DNA from: Rhizobium lusitanum
Lineage (GTDB): Bacteria > Pseudomonadota > Alphaproteobacteria > Rhizobiales > Rhizobiaceae
Assembly (NCBI RefSeq): GCF_014189535.1
Contig: NZ_CP050308.1
Span: 124,001-188,000 of the forward strand
Direction of reading: 5' to 3'
DNA length: 64,000 nt
The translations under genes were made by a program, and so were the position numbers. This document shows, in pieces, positions 18,653 through 28,039 of the stretch. The first letter of the stretch is position 1. Every line of letters begins with the position of its first letter. Below the pieces are notes generated by a model. It did not search any database. It saw nothing but the letters and a program-made list of their open reading frames with translations, and was not told the DNA's origin.

Positions 18653-20581
18653 CTAGTCGGCAGTCGCCGTCCGTAGCACGGCAGGGAGCCAGCCTTTCCC
18701 GGCAAGCTGCTTCTCGGCTTCGGCCACCGCCTCGGCCTTCGGAGCTTTCTCGATGGCGCGTGCCACCTGAGCGGCGCATCCGGCCTCGACCAGCACCTCG
18801 GCAATGCCCGCCTTGCTCAGACGGCCAAGGAACGCCGCATCTGCCGTCCAGTACGTGCCCATGTTGAGACCCACTGCCACGGCAATCCGCTCCACATTCG
18901 CGAGACGGTCACGGCTCTGCTCATGCTTGGCCTTGACACCGTTGAGGTTGGCGGCGGTCACGAAGGCCAGCAATTCCAGCAGCTTGTTGGTGGACTGGTC
19001 GAGCAACCACGCCCATAGGTCGGCAGGCTGGCCGGGAAGCGTATCGCCCCATGCCTCCTTCATCGCCTGCCATGCGGCAAGAGCGCGAACCTCGCCCGGT
19101 TCCTTGATGGACAGGGCCAGTTCCCGGCGCTGGCCGCTGATTTCCACGGCGGCATCATAGGAGACGTAGCCACTGAGGAAGATACGGCCCACCAGCGGAT
19201 AAAGCAGGGCGGCAAGCGCCACCGCCGGACGGTTCGCAAGCTCGACGCGCAAGGCGGCGGTGCGGATGGCGGTCAACTCCTCCACCAGCGCGGCGGAATA
19301 GCCCGGTTCTGGTACGGCCACCGGGGCCGAAGCCTCGTCGTCTTCGCTGTCCGCTGCCTCGGTCTCGCCACGCTGCAAATGCGCCAGCCTGTCCCGGTCT
19401 TCGGACTTCACGTAACCCCGGCTGATATGCAGTCCGCCGCCATGGTCGATGGCGACAATGCATCCGGCCAGCGCCGTCTCCTGTGGGGCATAGCGGCGGG
19501 TTGCATCCCGGATGGCGTCAATACGCTGCTCGATGTCCGCCAGCTTGGCCTCGTCGGCCTCGATGGCAGGGTCACCCTCTTCGTAGGTCTCAAGCTGCGC
19601 CTGTACTTCATCGCAAGCTTCGCCAAGGGCCGACAACTCGGCCTGTTCGTCGTCGGTCAGGTCGCGGGTCTGCGGATAAATGCGTCCGTAGCCGCTGGTG
19701 TAGAGGGCCGAGGTTTCCAGCGAGGTTTCCACCCACGCCCACCCCTCGGACTTCAGGGGTTCCGCCGCCTGTTCCAAGCCCGCCATGGCAAGGCGCGTCA
19801 GCAACGCCGGGTCGGTAAGGAACGTGCTGCTGTCGTCCCCGAACAGGTCACGGGTGATGCCGCCACCAGCCGCCTCGTAAGCCTCAAGCCCCACGAACCG
19901 GGCCAGCCGGTCGGTACTGCGCACATGTTCCCGTGTCAGCATCGAATGCAAGCTGCGCGGGTCACGGTTATAGGACGGTGACTCGAACCAGACCCGTTCC
20001 TGCTCGTCGTGGCTGTCACTCAGCGCCAAGGCACGCGCCTGCTCGATGCTCATGTCGTCGCCGCGCAGTTCTTCCAGCACCTTGGGCGAGAGCTTGGCGA
20101 GTTTCAGACGCTGGCGCACGGTGACGACGGATTGACCGAAGCGGGAGGCGATGATGTCCGGGGCCATGCCGTTTTCTGCCAATTGCCGGTAGCTCAGAAT
20201 CTCATCCACCACATGCATGGCTTCCCGTTGCACGTTCTCGGCCTACGACGGTTCGGTGTCGTTGTCGTCGTCACGGACGTTGCAGGGGATTGCGGCATCC
20301 TCGGCCAGCCGTCCCTCCTTGGCCAGCAGGTGCAGGGCCGCCAGACGGCGGGAGCCTGCCACCACCTCGTATTTGCCTTTCTTGCCCTTGCGGACGGTGA
20401 GGTTCTGGAGGAGGCCGTGGGCCTCGATGCTGTCGGCCAGCTCCGACACGCCGATAGTGCTATTGGTGCAGCGCACGTTGGCCTTGCTCGGCACTAGCCG
20501 GGACAGAGCAATCGGCTCGATGGTCGCACGGATGCTGACAGGCTCGGTGGCGGTTGCGGTGGTCATGGCGATGGTGTCCAT
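18653..20581 (-). pseudogene. ParB/RepB/Spo0J-like partition protein interrupted by an in-frame TAG
   Basis: The first 112 codons encode the ParB N-terminal domain (LADSIEAHGLLQNLTVRKG, then YEVVAGSRRLAAL). The frame then meets TAG at 20245-20243 and continues without a shift into AENVQREAMHVVDEILSY, a KorB/ParB-type HTH (ENGMAPDIIASRFGQSVVTV), and a long C-terminal region of plasmid/island ParB proteins. The whole is about 642 codons. The TAG replaces the Leu expected before AENVQRE, so a TTG-to-TAG change is likely. The 3' part could restart at the GTG at 20233, but it would lack the ParB nuclease fold. The intact protein would act in segregation or as a regulator. Confidence 0.85.
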
Positions 20582-20914
20582 GGTGTTAGTCCTTCCATTG
20601 ATTGTTCAAATCGAACACGGAGCAGAACCGCGTTCTGCTTCCCGGGGTCGCGCGAGCGATGGGGATGGAAGGGGACAACAGTCTTCGCGGGGACCCGGCT
20701 GCACGGAACGCAGTGGAGGAAGCTGGGCGGAAGACCTGTTGGGGGAAGAAAGGGGCAACGCCACTTGGCCCCCGCTTAAGCCACATGCGACTTGACCAAA
20801 ATCAGCTTCGGGCCGATCAGGCCTCTTGCGGAGGTATTTCAGGCGCCCCACATGCATAGCGTTTCAGCCAATTTGTTCCAGGTTGTATGGCTGATTTGTC
20901 AGGAGACAATCAGA
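20582..20914. other. Intergenic region between divergent parB-like and DUF2188 genes
   Basis: Must contain both promoters. It is Gly/Arg-codon-like and GC-rich near 20640-20780, but no supported gene or clear operator is seen. Confidence 0.4.
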
Positions 20915-21124
20915 ATGACCAAGAAGGATGAGCTCTTTATCGAGCGCCGGGAACAAGGTGATTATGCAGTGCGGCGTCCTGGCTCTCAGAGGGCAAGCGA
21001 CGTTCTTCCCACGCAAAAGGAAGCTATCGAACGTGCGAAAGAACTCAGCCCTGGCTCAACGCCTTTGGTCGAGCGCGTTCGCAATACAGACAAGGGGCAT
21101 CCTGACAAATGGCGGAAGCCGTAA
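20915..21124 (+). CDS. DUF2188-like small protein
   Basis: Encodes 69 residues with the DUF2188 look: a short beta hairpin (ELFIERREQGDYAVRRPGSQRASDV), then a helix TQKEAIERAKELS and a C-terminal basic tail. AGGAGA lies eight bases before the ATG at 20915, which is why the longer upstream frame is rejected. The function of this family is unknown; it often appears on mobile DNA. Confidence 0.75.
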   Translation: MTKKDELFIERREQGDYAVRRPGSQRASDVLPTQKEAIERAKELSPGSTPLVERVRNTDKGHPDKWRKP

Positions 21125-21139
21125 GGTCGCGGCGATACC

Positions 21140-21775
21140 TCAGCCTAGATTCTGGCCGCCTGGATTAAACCACGAAGGGAACTTCGGCGGCTCCAGCGGA
21201 AACATTTCGTTGTTTTTCCGTAACTCGCTGTCGTAATTCGCCGACTCTGCATTCCAATACAGATAAAGCTCGGTATCCATTATCTGGATCAGAGTTGCCG
21301 CCTGAAGGCTGTCGATCGTGAATTTCAGCTCTTTGAGCTTTTGAGGTTTTCCTCGACCGACGATTTTGGCGAATATCTCGATATGATAGTCGCCATCGCA
21401 GAAGAAGAACTCGTTGGCGTCGCGTCGCGGGTTGAAATGGTGATCCGCACAAACTCCTGCCTGCCCGACAAAAAGGCCACTACCCAGCGTGAGTTTTCCA
21501 GATTCTGTATGGCCCCAAAAATCAAAAAGATAAGATCCGTAAGTCGTCTGTATCCGCGCAAACATGTGCTCAACGGCGCAGCCTTTGCTGGCCGTTGAAT
21601 AGAGCAATGTTCGGATAAAAAATTTGTACCGCCCAGATGGCTGCTCGCGCATGAGGCAGAGCAGGGCGGGCTGCGTCATCTTGAGATGACCACGGCGAAA
21701 TTGCGTCACCCACAAGGTGAAAAGCGATAACGCAAACGACGCGATTGACAGCAAAATAGGGTATAAATTGCCCAC
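21140..21775 (-). CDS. Membrane-anchored protein downstream of the SEFIR gene
   Basis: Encodes 211 residues. One N-terminal transmembrane helix (about residues 4-24) is followed by a mixed alpha/beta soluble domain with strands such as YKFFIRTLLYSTASKG and YHIEIFAKIVG. No known family is recognised. It starts 89 bases after the SEFIR gene on the same strand and probably shares its transcript, suggesting a joint role, possibly as a membrane effector or partner. Confidence 0.65.
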   Translation of the reverse strand: MGNLYPILLSIASFALSLFTLWVTQFRRGHLKMTQPALLCLMREQPSGRYKFFIRTLLYSTASKGCAVEHMFARIQTTYGSYLFDFWGHTESGKLTLGSGLFVGQAGVCADHHFNPRRDANEFFFCDGDYHIEIFAKIVGRGKPQKLKELKFTIDSLQAATLIQIMDTELYLYWNAESANYDSELRKNNEMFPLEPPKFPSWFNPGGQNLG

Positions 21776-21864
21776 TTGAATGGCCTCTGATCAATGAAAA
21801 AGGCGTTTGCCCCTTTTGTACCTCTCGTTACTTGAGACCGTGAGGGTTGCATAACGCGAGGTTA

Positions 21865-23316
21865 CTAGGGAGACGTTGCCAAGCTTGCCAATCCACATAA
21901 CCCGCCCACGTTCAGCGTATGGACATGCCACCTGGGAACGCGATCACGATTTGCGACTAGCTCTTCGATAAACGTTTTGAAGGTCGATGCACTATCGACA
22001 CCCAACAACCCTTTTAACCGCTCAAAATATTTTGCCGATTTCGCTCGTGCGAACATCTCAAACGGTCCTTCCGACCGGCCCGTATAAACCAAAGTATCTG
22101 GCCACCAAGAACCGTAACGTTCTTGCGCAATACCGCGAAGAAACAAGACAAAGTCTGCAGCCATAAGATGATGGAATACAACGCCAGTACCCTGGTTGCG
22201 TTCTCTTAACATATCAGCCTGAAGAGAAAAACGTCCTAACTTCATGCGCTTATTGCGATGTTCGAGCGAGTGTAGATGGGCGTCTAAGACATTAAAGGAT
22301 CGCATTTCTGATCCAGCGGCAAGGCGATCGCGGAAGTAATATTCCGTATTCGTGAGATAGGCGGCCATATCGAGCTTCTCGAACCGGAGAAAGGCCGCCA
22401 TTGCGTACAGGAACAGTTCGTGCGCAATGAATCGATAGTTGTCGAAATCCCATTCGCTATAGCTGCGCGCGATTTCTGGGGCTTGAAAGTAAGGCAACCA
22501 TCGTTCGAAGAAGCGGTGCAAAAGTTCAGCCATGGTTTCTGTTGGCATATGCCGGGCGATAGCGGCAAACAGCTCAATGAGCTCATTGCGATAAGGCGTG
22601 AATTCCTCGATACTTGCGATGACTATCTCGTCAAACGTTTCGCGATGCTGATCACTCGTCGCAAGTCTGAAGCTTTCCAAACCGCCAATAACGATCTCAA
22701 GATACTCGCCGGCAAGGGCAACTGCATTTGAAGCGCCGCCCCTGATTCCTTCCAAGGCCCTTCGATGAGCGACCACGCTCGCGATCTTGCCTGGTGCATT
22801 GTCCGCTTTCAGAAAACTTGGCGCTGAACCAAGCGCCGGGCGCTGGTGATAGGGTTTGTCCCAAGCCCATCGAACAATCTTGTCGAATTCCTCTGCATAT
22901 GTCGCCGGATCGGAAAGATCGAAGTAGATCCGTCCTTTATAGTATGTTGGTAGGAACGGTTTGCCCTGTTCGTCTCGCTCCCGCACGATTGCAACGAACT
23001 TATCCTGCTTGGTCTCCGTGTAAATCTCGGGCGTGATGATCTGAGCCTCGGTCCCGGCACCGCCTTTCCGGCCGTCCGATTTGGTGACGTAAGATTCATC
23101 GCAAATCATGATGACCTTGGTCACGGTCTTGTCCTTGACCATACTTTCCATGAAATCATTGGCGTCGTTGCCAGGTTTGAGATCCCATTTATCCAGAATG
23201 ACATGCACGCCCTGGCTGACCAGTTCTTCGGCGAATCTCACAACCCAGGATTCATGATCCTGATTGCTCCAGCAGTACGAAATAAAGAGCTTCGGATTTG
23301 CCAACTCTTCGGACAT
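21865..23316 (-). CDS. SEFIR/TIR-like domain protein, candidate defence protein
   Basis: Encodes 483 residues. Residues 8-150 form a SEFIR/TIR-type domain: PKLFISYCWSNQDHESWVV, then LVSQGVHVILDKWDLKPGND, then VIMICDESYVTKSDGRKGG, with TEAQII and YYKGRIYFDLSD later. The remaining 330 residues are helical and unrecognised (for example RNELIELFAAIARHMPTETM). In bacteria such domains are known in antiphage signalling and NAD-depleting proteins. The ATG at 23316 is preferred over a TTG at 23322. It is followed by the membrane-anchored gene. A defence role is inferred from domain type and island context. Confidence 0.8.
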   Translation of the reverse strand: MSEELANPKLFISYCWSNQDHESWVVRFAEELVSQGVHVILDKWDLKPGNDANDFMESMVKDKTVTKVIMICDESYVTKSDGRKGGAGTEAQIITPEIYTETKQDKFVAIVRERDEQGKPFLPTYYKGRIYFDLSDPATYAEEFDKIVRWAWDKPYHQRPALGSAPSFLKADNAPGKIASVVAHRRALEGIRGGASNAVALAGEYLEIVIGGLESFRLATSDQHRETFDEIVIASIEEFTPYRNELIELFAAIARHMPTETMAELLHRFFERWLPYFQAPEIARSYSEWDFDNYRFIAHELFLYAMAAFLRFEKLDMAAYLTNTEYYFRDRLAAGSEMRSFNVLDAHLHSLEHRNKRMKLGRFSLQADMLRERNQGTGVVFHHLMAADFVLFLRGIAQERYGSWWPDTLVYTGRSEGPFEMFARAKSAKYFERLKGLLGVDSASTFKTFIEELVANRDRVPRWHVHTLNVGGLCGLASLATSP

Positions 23317-23568
23317 GACCAACTTCGCCTCACCGCTTTAACTTCCAACTGCTTAGAACGAAAAAAGAACAGCTGCAATCATGTCTTGTATCTGTGGAAT
23401 AGAATCCTGTGAATTTAAGAGTGGCAGGGTTTGACCCCGCAATCGTAGGATAGTGCTTGAGTCGATCCCACAGCCCATTCCGAGAACTAGTAATGTTTGC
23501 GAAGCGACCCGCTTACGAGCATTGGTCAAGTTCTGATCCGACCAGCCTGGCCACAACCGCTATAGGTT

Positions 23569-23980
23569 TCAGCGATGGGTCGGAACAGCCCATTCGGGGA
23601 AATTCTCGGACGATATATCCTCCAAGGCGCAACCAGCCTGCCGTTCAGCCTGTCGTACGGCGTCATTCAACATAAGGCTCACTTCCGCAGCGTTGTCGCA
23701 ATGAAGTAGCGCATTGAAGAATGCGTGTAAAACAAGACTATGAACACCGGCCGGGGTCTTGTCGTTGGGATAGAGGTAGGCAAGAGCCTATGGCAGTTCT
23801 GGTAGCTTTGTAGGTTTCGGTTTCGCGGTACAGGATCGCCCCAAGCAGACCAAACCGCGATTTTTTCACCTGCACACTTGTCTGTGCGATAGACAGCATA
23901 CACGGCTCCCCGGACGGCAAACGAACCGTGGCACCGCAACCTTTAGACTGGCTGTCGGCGAAATAAAGAACGGTGGCCAT
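23569..23980 (-). pseudogene. Frameshifted hypothetical gene
   Basis: The first frame reads MATVLYFADSQSKGCGATVR and continues to GAILYRETETYKATRTAI. At about 23785-23790 one extra base shifts the frame. Removing it restores MALAYLYPNDKTPAGVHSL and continues to QAGCALEDISSENFPEWAV with a stop at 23569. The restored product would be about 136 residues with no recognised domain. Its promoter faces the XRE regulator gene. Confidence 0.7.
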
Positions 23981-24128
23981 CGTTGTACTCCTCCCTTTGG
24001 AGACTATCGGGAAATTGTTGGATATTCTCCAAACAGTTTTGGCAGCATGAATTTAGTAGCAAGATTACGAAAGCGGAGATGCGCCAACGTGGCTATCACG
24101 GTCTTTTGTGACTGTGAGGTAGCTACAC

Positions 24129-24554
24129 ATGAGAGCTAATTATGGGCAATGGCCGGCGTCGTCATCCGATTCTGAAGGCCATCCTGTCGATCGTCACGTC
24201 GGACAGCAGATCCGCATTCTCAGAATTCAATCCAACCTGTCACAAACCGATTTGGGAAAAGGTATCGGCCTCAGCTATCAGCAGATGCAGAAATATGAGA
24301 CGGGCAAAAACCGCGTCAGCGCCTCGATGCTCTATAAGATGGCGAGCTACCTGCGGATCCCCGTGGCACGGTTTTTCGAAGGGCTTCCTGATCCGCTCGC
24401 AGGAGAGCCAAGTCAGGTCACATCCGAGATTGACGAGCGCATCGCGTATCTCGCGACCGCTGAAGGTGGGCGATTGATGGAGGATATCCTGCTGCTGCCA
24501 CCCCGCGTGAGGAGCAGGCTTCTGTCGCTAATCGGGAGCCTGGCTGAAGAATAG
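24129..24554 (+). CDS. XRE-family HTH regulator
   Basis: Encodes 141 residues with a Cro/CI-type HTH at about 22-80 (VGQQIRILRIQSNLSQTDLG, then LSYQQMQKYETGKNRVSASM) and a C-terminal helical region. This layout is common among rhizobial XRE regulators. GAGG lies upstream of the ATG. It could control island genes, being divergent from the broken gene at 23.6-24.0 kb; its target is not visible. Confidence 0.85.
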   Translation: MRANYGQWPASSSDSEGHPVDRHVGQQIRILRIQSNLSQTDLGKGIGLSYQQMQKYETGKNRVSASMLYKMASYLRIPVARFFEGLPDPLAGEPSQVTSEIDERIAYLATAEGGRLMEDILLLPPRVRSRLLSLIGSLAEE

Positions 24555-24655
24555 GATGGAAATGCACCTGAACCGCGTCCGCCTCGGCTTGATCTCAGGG
24601 TTTAAACACTTTCAAGTTGTTCTCGTTTTGCGGTAGTTGCCGGAGCGGATACGTA

Positions 24656-25063
24656 GTGACATATCAAACGCGCATTTTTGTTCTGTACAACCTCGCATTC
24701 GGCCCTCAGATAGCGGTGATCAACATCTTGGTCGCTCTGCTTTTCCTCCGTTCGTTTCAGGACGTGCTGCCGGTTGCCATCGTCGCGATTCCGATTGCCG
24801 CTGTCCTCGGTGTGTTGCCGGTTGCGATCCATTTGACATTCATGCTGCCGCTACGGGATACCTTGAGCGCACGAGCATTCCTCTTGGTTTCACCGCTTTC
24901 CGGGTATATCGCCACAACCACGTCGGCCAGCCTGCTACTATGGACGCCCTTGAGCCGCAACTTGCCGTCAATCTTTGAGCTCGGTTGTTTCGGCATTCTG
25001 CCAGCACTGTGTTGCGCTGTGCTCGCCTTGAAATTTCAAGGCGTTAGCCAGAAGGCGTCCTAA
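24656..25063 (+). CDS. Putative small membrane protein
   Basis: Encodes about 135 residues with four hydrophobic segments (around AFGPQIAVINILVALLFL, VLPVAIVAIPIAAVLGVLPV, RAFLLVSPLSGYIATTT and FELGCFGILPALCCAVLAL). The GTG at 24656 with GGAG about ten bases upstream is the most reasonable start; a TTG at 24617 is also open. No family is recognised. It is a real gene only if the regular hydrophobic pattern reflects coding. Confidence 0.45.
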   Translation: MTYQTRIFVLYNLAFGPQIAVINILVALLFLRSFQDVLPVAIVAIPIAAVLGVLPVAIHLTFMLPLRDTLSARAFLLVSPLSGYIATTTSASLLLWTPLSRNLPSIFELGCFGILPALCCAVLALKFQGVSQKAS

Positions 25064-25634
25064 CCATCTCGTAGCTACTCTGGAGCGGTTGAAACGTGGT
25101 ATCAGCCTTGAGCCCGGTGGTTTCCACGTACCGCCGCTTCTCCTGGTGGACATCAATTTATCTCGCTTAGATTGTCTGATATAGCTTGCGCCGCCCCGCC
25201 GCTGTCGCAATGCCACCTGCGTCAGCGGCATGCCCTGTCACTGCCCGCCACGCGGTGGTGGCAGGGCACCTCCGCGGCTTACCCCAGCACGATCGTCGAT
25301 ATGCGGGGGCGATACCCACAGATCGGTGGGTGATTGACATGAACAATGAAGAGCATCGGAGAAATCAGCATGGCGCCGCCGCAGGCGGGATTTCGGACAT
25401 TCTCACCACGCTAAGGGCGGAAAACAGGCAGCCACAGGAGCTTCAGCATAGCGGCCCCAAGGGGGAGCGGGATCGACTGCATCCGCTCGTGCGTTCCATG
25501 TTAGTGCCTACCCGGTCAACTGGAGTCCCGGCAAGACGCTCCGCGCACCATTTACTACTGACATATCGTTGTCAGTAGTAATCACTGTAGAATTGTAAAA
25601 CTCGACAGCCTGCTCAGAAACGAGGGAACTTTCC
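25064..25634. other. Gene-poor stretch before the VOC gene
   Basis: No supported gene. A frame from 25339 (MNNEEHRRNQHGAAAG...) is open for about 80 codons but has no good ribosome-binding site and low complexity. It contains the perfect inverted repeat at 25552-25581. Confidence 0.4.
25552..25581. promoter_or_regulatory. Perfect inverted repeat upstream of the VOC gene (possible operator)
   Basis: TTACTACTGAC and GTCAGTAGTAA, 11-bp perfect arms separated by eight bases. It lies 54 bases before the VOC start. It has no T run, so an operator for a dimeric (TetR-like) repressor is more likely than a terminator. Confidence 0.6.
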
Positions 25635-26027
25635 GTGTCCATAATTAGCCATATCACCTTGGGAACGAATGATAAGGAACGCTCGGCAGAATTCTATGAC
25701 GCCGTGCTGGGAGCAATTGGCTTTTCCAGGTTGCCCAAGCCACCAGAAAAGCCATTGGCCTATGAACGAGACGGGCAGATGCCGACCATCTACATTTACA
25801 CCCCGGAGGATGGCCGTCCTGCAACATGGGGAAATGGAACGCATGTTGCCTTCATTGCCGATACGAAAGCTCAGGTTCATGTTTTCCATGAACAGGCCCT
25901 GAAACTGGGAGGTAAGAGCGAAGGAGAGCCAGGCCCTCGGCCTCACTACGGCCCGAATTACTATGCTGCTTATGTCCGCGATCCTGATGGAAACAAATTG
26001 CAGGCTGTCTGCTACGCCTCGGAGTGA
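25635..26027 (+). CDS. VOC-family (glyoxalase/dioxygenase fold) protein
   Basis: Encodes 130 residues. The vicinal-oxygen-chelate pattern is clear: SIISHITLGTNDKERSAEFY at the start, a central GTHVAFIADTKAQVHVFHEQA, and YYAAYVRDPDGNKLQAVCY at the end. His7, His75 and the Glu/Gln positions could bind metal. Such small VOC proteins are metal-dependent lyases or isomerases, or bind drugs; the substrate is unknown. The start is a GTG preceded by GAGGGA. Confidence 0.88.
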   Translation: MSIISHITLGTNDKERSAEFYDAVLGAIGFSRLPKPPEKPLAYERDGQMPTIYIYTPEDGRPATWGNGTHVAFIADTKAQVHVFHEQALKLGGKSEGEPGPRPHYGPNYYAAYVRDPDGNKLQAVCYASE

Positions 26028-26214
26028 ACATCGATCTTCATATGAAAATGCGTGGACTTTTTATGCGGTCTGCCTGATTTATGCACCGTGTCGAGCTGAG
26101 CGAAGTCAGTACCGTTCTTTGACATGTCGGCCCCTACACAGACCACTTGGCAAGTAGTAAGGTGCGCTCATGCTAAGAGTTTGAGAATGCAGTAGCTGTT
26201 GAAGGCGGTGCGGG

Positions 26215-26688
26215 ATGAAAGACCGGATTGAGGTCTGGGCTCAATGCGTAAGCGCTGTCGGCACATTCCTCGCCGCTGTGGCCGCCGCCTATACGGCTTA
26301 TCTTGTTTACGGTCAGCTAGAGGCAGCTCAGATTACATTGCACGCTGACTATCAATACAGGATGTACAACGAAATCCAAGGCGCGTCTCAAAGACTTGCC
26401 AGCACGCTCGAAGACCTAGACGCAGCAAACAAAGCGAGAAACCCTTCCGACGTGCAGCCGCTCAGCGCTAGGCTTAAGGTTCAGTTGCAGGCCTTTGATG
26501 GGCTGATCGGGGAGGCCCGGACTCAACGGATGGCGGGCGCGCTGAGCGAGCCGCATTATATGGGGCTGTTGCTAGAGATTTGCCCTGGTTTCAAGAGCGA
26601 GGGTTATATGCTTCTTGGCCAGCGATTAGAGGCTGTCAGCACAGCATGCCGTGATCTGGATCAAACAATGGAGAAGGTAGGGAAATGA
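26215..26688 (+). CDS. Hypothetical membrane-anchored protein
   Basis: Encodes 157 residues. One transmembrane helix near residues 10-31 (AVGTFLAAVAAAYTAYLVYG) is followed by a helical soluble part rich in Gln, Leu and Ala. Unknown family. Its stop overlaps the start of the next gene by four bases (ATGA), so the two are translationally coupled. Confidence 0.65.
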   Translation: MKDRIEVWAQCVSAVGTFLAAVAAAYTAYLVYGQLEAAQITLHADYQYRMYNEIQGASQRLASTLEDLDAANKARNPSDVQPLSARLKVQLQAFDGLIGEARTQRMAGALSEPHYMGLLLEICPGFKSEGYMLLGQRLEAVSTACRDLDQTMEKVGK

Positions 26689-27197
26689 GGCGCTTTATTT
26701 CGGTCGTTATTTTCATTGCTTTCACCGTCGCAACGGCTAGTGCGCAAGGGATCAGCGGATCGATTGAGGAAATCATCCATAGAGCGAATGACATATCCGG
26801 CGAACAGTTGGGGCCAGGCGTCCAGGAAATTACGAATGGCAACTGCGCAGTTCAAAGTATTATCGGAGATGCATTTTTTGGGAAGTTCTCGAACGCAATC
26901 GACAATGCTATCAAGAGTTATGAGAGTGGTGGATCGGCCTTGCTCCAAAAGGCAGACAGTCCCGCATTCGCCCGCCGCGTGAACATGCAAGGGTGGCGCT
27001 ATTCGGATCTGGGCCTGTCGTCAGTGAAGACTAGAGGGGATCTAGTTCGCATTCTCGCGCAACTGACTCTCAGCATGGCCGCCGACCTCAAGGCAGCCAA
27101 AGAAGGACATGACGCTGATGCCCTTGAAAGGGTACTCGCCAACAGCGCAAAATCAACCCGTCTGATTTTGGCGATAATCGATATTCCCCTAGCTTGA
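26685..27197 (+). CDS. Hypothetical secreted protein, coupled to the upstream gene
   Basis: Encodes 170 residues with a clear signal peptide (RRFISVVIFIAFTVATASAQ, cleavage near residue 21) and a helical mature part with two Cys candidates. No family is recognised. Overlap with the preceding gene suggests a pair in which one partner is membrane-anchored and the other exported. Confidence 0.65.
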   Translation: MRRFISVVIFIAFTVATASAQGISGSIEEIIHRANDISGEQLGPGVQEITNGNCAVQSIIGDAFFGKFSNAIDNAIKSYESGGSALLQKADSPAFARRVNMQGWRYSDLGLSSVKTRGDLVRILAQLTLSMAADLKAAKEGHDADALERVLANSAKSTRLILAIIDIPLA

Positions 27198-27288
27198 GGC
27201 CGGGCGCCGTTCTTAATTCTGCTGTATGCGCTGCGATACCTGCAAGGGCATACTGAACCCGGCAAAGACCAATAATCGTTGAGCGGAG

Positions 27289-27486
27289 CTATTGTGTGAC
27301 CGTAGCGCCCTGACGTACGGCGTCGAACCATTCCAGGGCCGCAATCAGCGTATCGCAAGTCAGCGGGATATAGCGTTCCTCGCACACGGCCACTTTGGCC
27401 ATAATCTTCCGGCGCAGCTCAACGGGCGCATCCATGCTGACCAATTGCCTCTGAAGCCGTTCGAGCGCCTGGTGCGTTTCCATCAT
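27289..27486 (-). CDS. Small hypothetical protein, last gene of a secreted-protein operon
   Basis: Encodes 65 residues, probably helical, with Cys at 34 and 44 (KVAVCEERYIPLTCDTL). Its start overlaps the stop of the upstream gene by four bases. Unknown function. Confidence 0.5.
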   Translation of the reverse strand: MMETHQALERLQRQLVSMDAPVELRRKIMAKVAVCEERYIPLTCDTLIAALEWFDAVRQGATVTQ

Positions 27487-28028
27487 TCGTCATCCCGGTT
27501 GGGCAGAACCTTGGGTTCTTCCAGCAAGGCCCGCGAGTAGGGGTCTTTGGCCATCATATCATCAGCCAGCTTGTTCAATCGCTGACGTTCTTGCTGCGTG
27601 TAGAGCGGCTGGACCTGCTGCTCTGGCGGCGCCACGCGCCCGCAAATCACCACCTGGCCGAGGGAGCCGTGCGTGTACGAGGGCATGAACCCGATCGAAT
27701 ATGTCCGGCTCGCAGGGAGCGGGCCGAACCACGACGCCGGATCGGCAGTCTTGTACTCCGGCGCATCCATGATCGGGATACGCTGCTCGTCTCCGGCCGG
27801 GGCGGGCTGGCCCGCCTCGTCGAGGGTGTGCATGGTGATGCTGACGTAAGCTCCGGCGCGGAACCGGCCGGAGAGCTCGAAAGCGGTGCCGGTGTAGCGG
27901 AAACACCCATCTTTGGGGTTGAGCTTGAACACCTGACGTTTGAGCGGCGGATGTCGGGGTTCGTCCTGAGCGGCGGCTGTCACAGCCGCCGTCAGTACTA
28001 GGAGTGCCGAGGCAAGGATGATCCTCAT
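27483..28028 (-). CDS. Hypothetical periplasmic protein
   Basis: Encodes 181 residues. The signal peptide RIILASALLVLTAAVTAAAQ is clear, so the ATG at 28028 is chosen over the longer frame from 28136. The mature part has beta-rich stretches (FRYTGTAFELSGRFRAGAYV, then YSIGFMPSYTHGSLGQVVIC) and a helical tail. No family recognised. It is the third of four closely packed minus-strand genes. Confidence 0.65.
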   Translation of the reverse strand: MRIILASALLVLTAAVTAAAQDEPRHPPLKRQVFKLNPKDGCFRYTGTAFELSGRFRAGAYVSITMHTLDEAGQPAPAGDEQRIPIMDAPEYKTADPASWFGPLPASRTYSIGFMPSYTHGSLGQVVICGRVAPPEQQVQPLYTQQERQRLNKLADDMMAKDPYSRALLEEPKVLPNRDDE

Positions 28029-28039
28029 GGCGTGATCGC

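Noticed and set aside
25186..25578. Plus-strand frame before the VOC gene
   Set aside because: Poor start, low complexity, and it overlaps the perfect inverted repeat.
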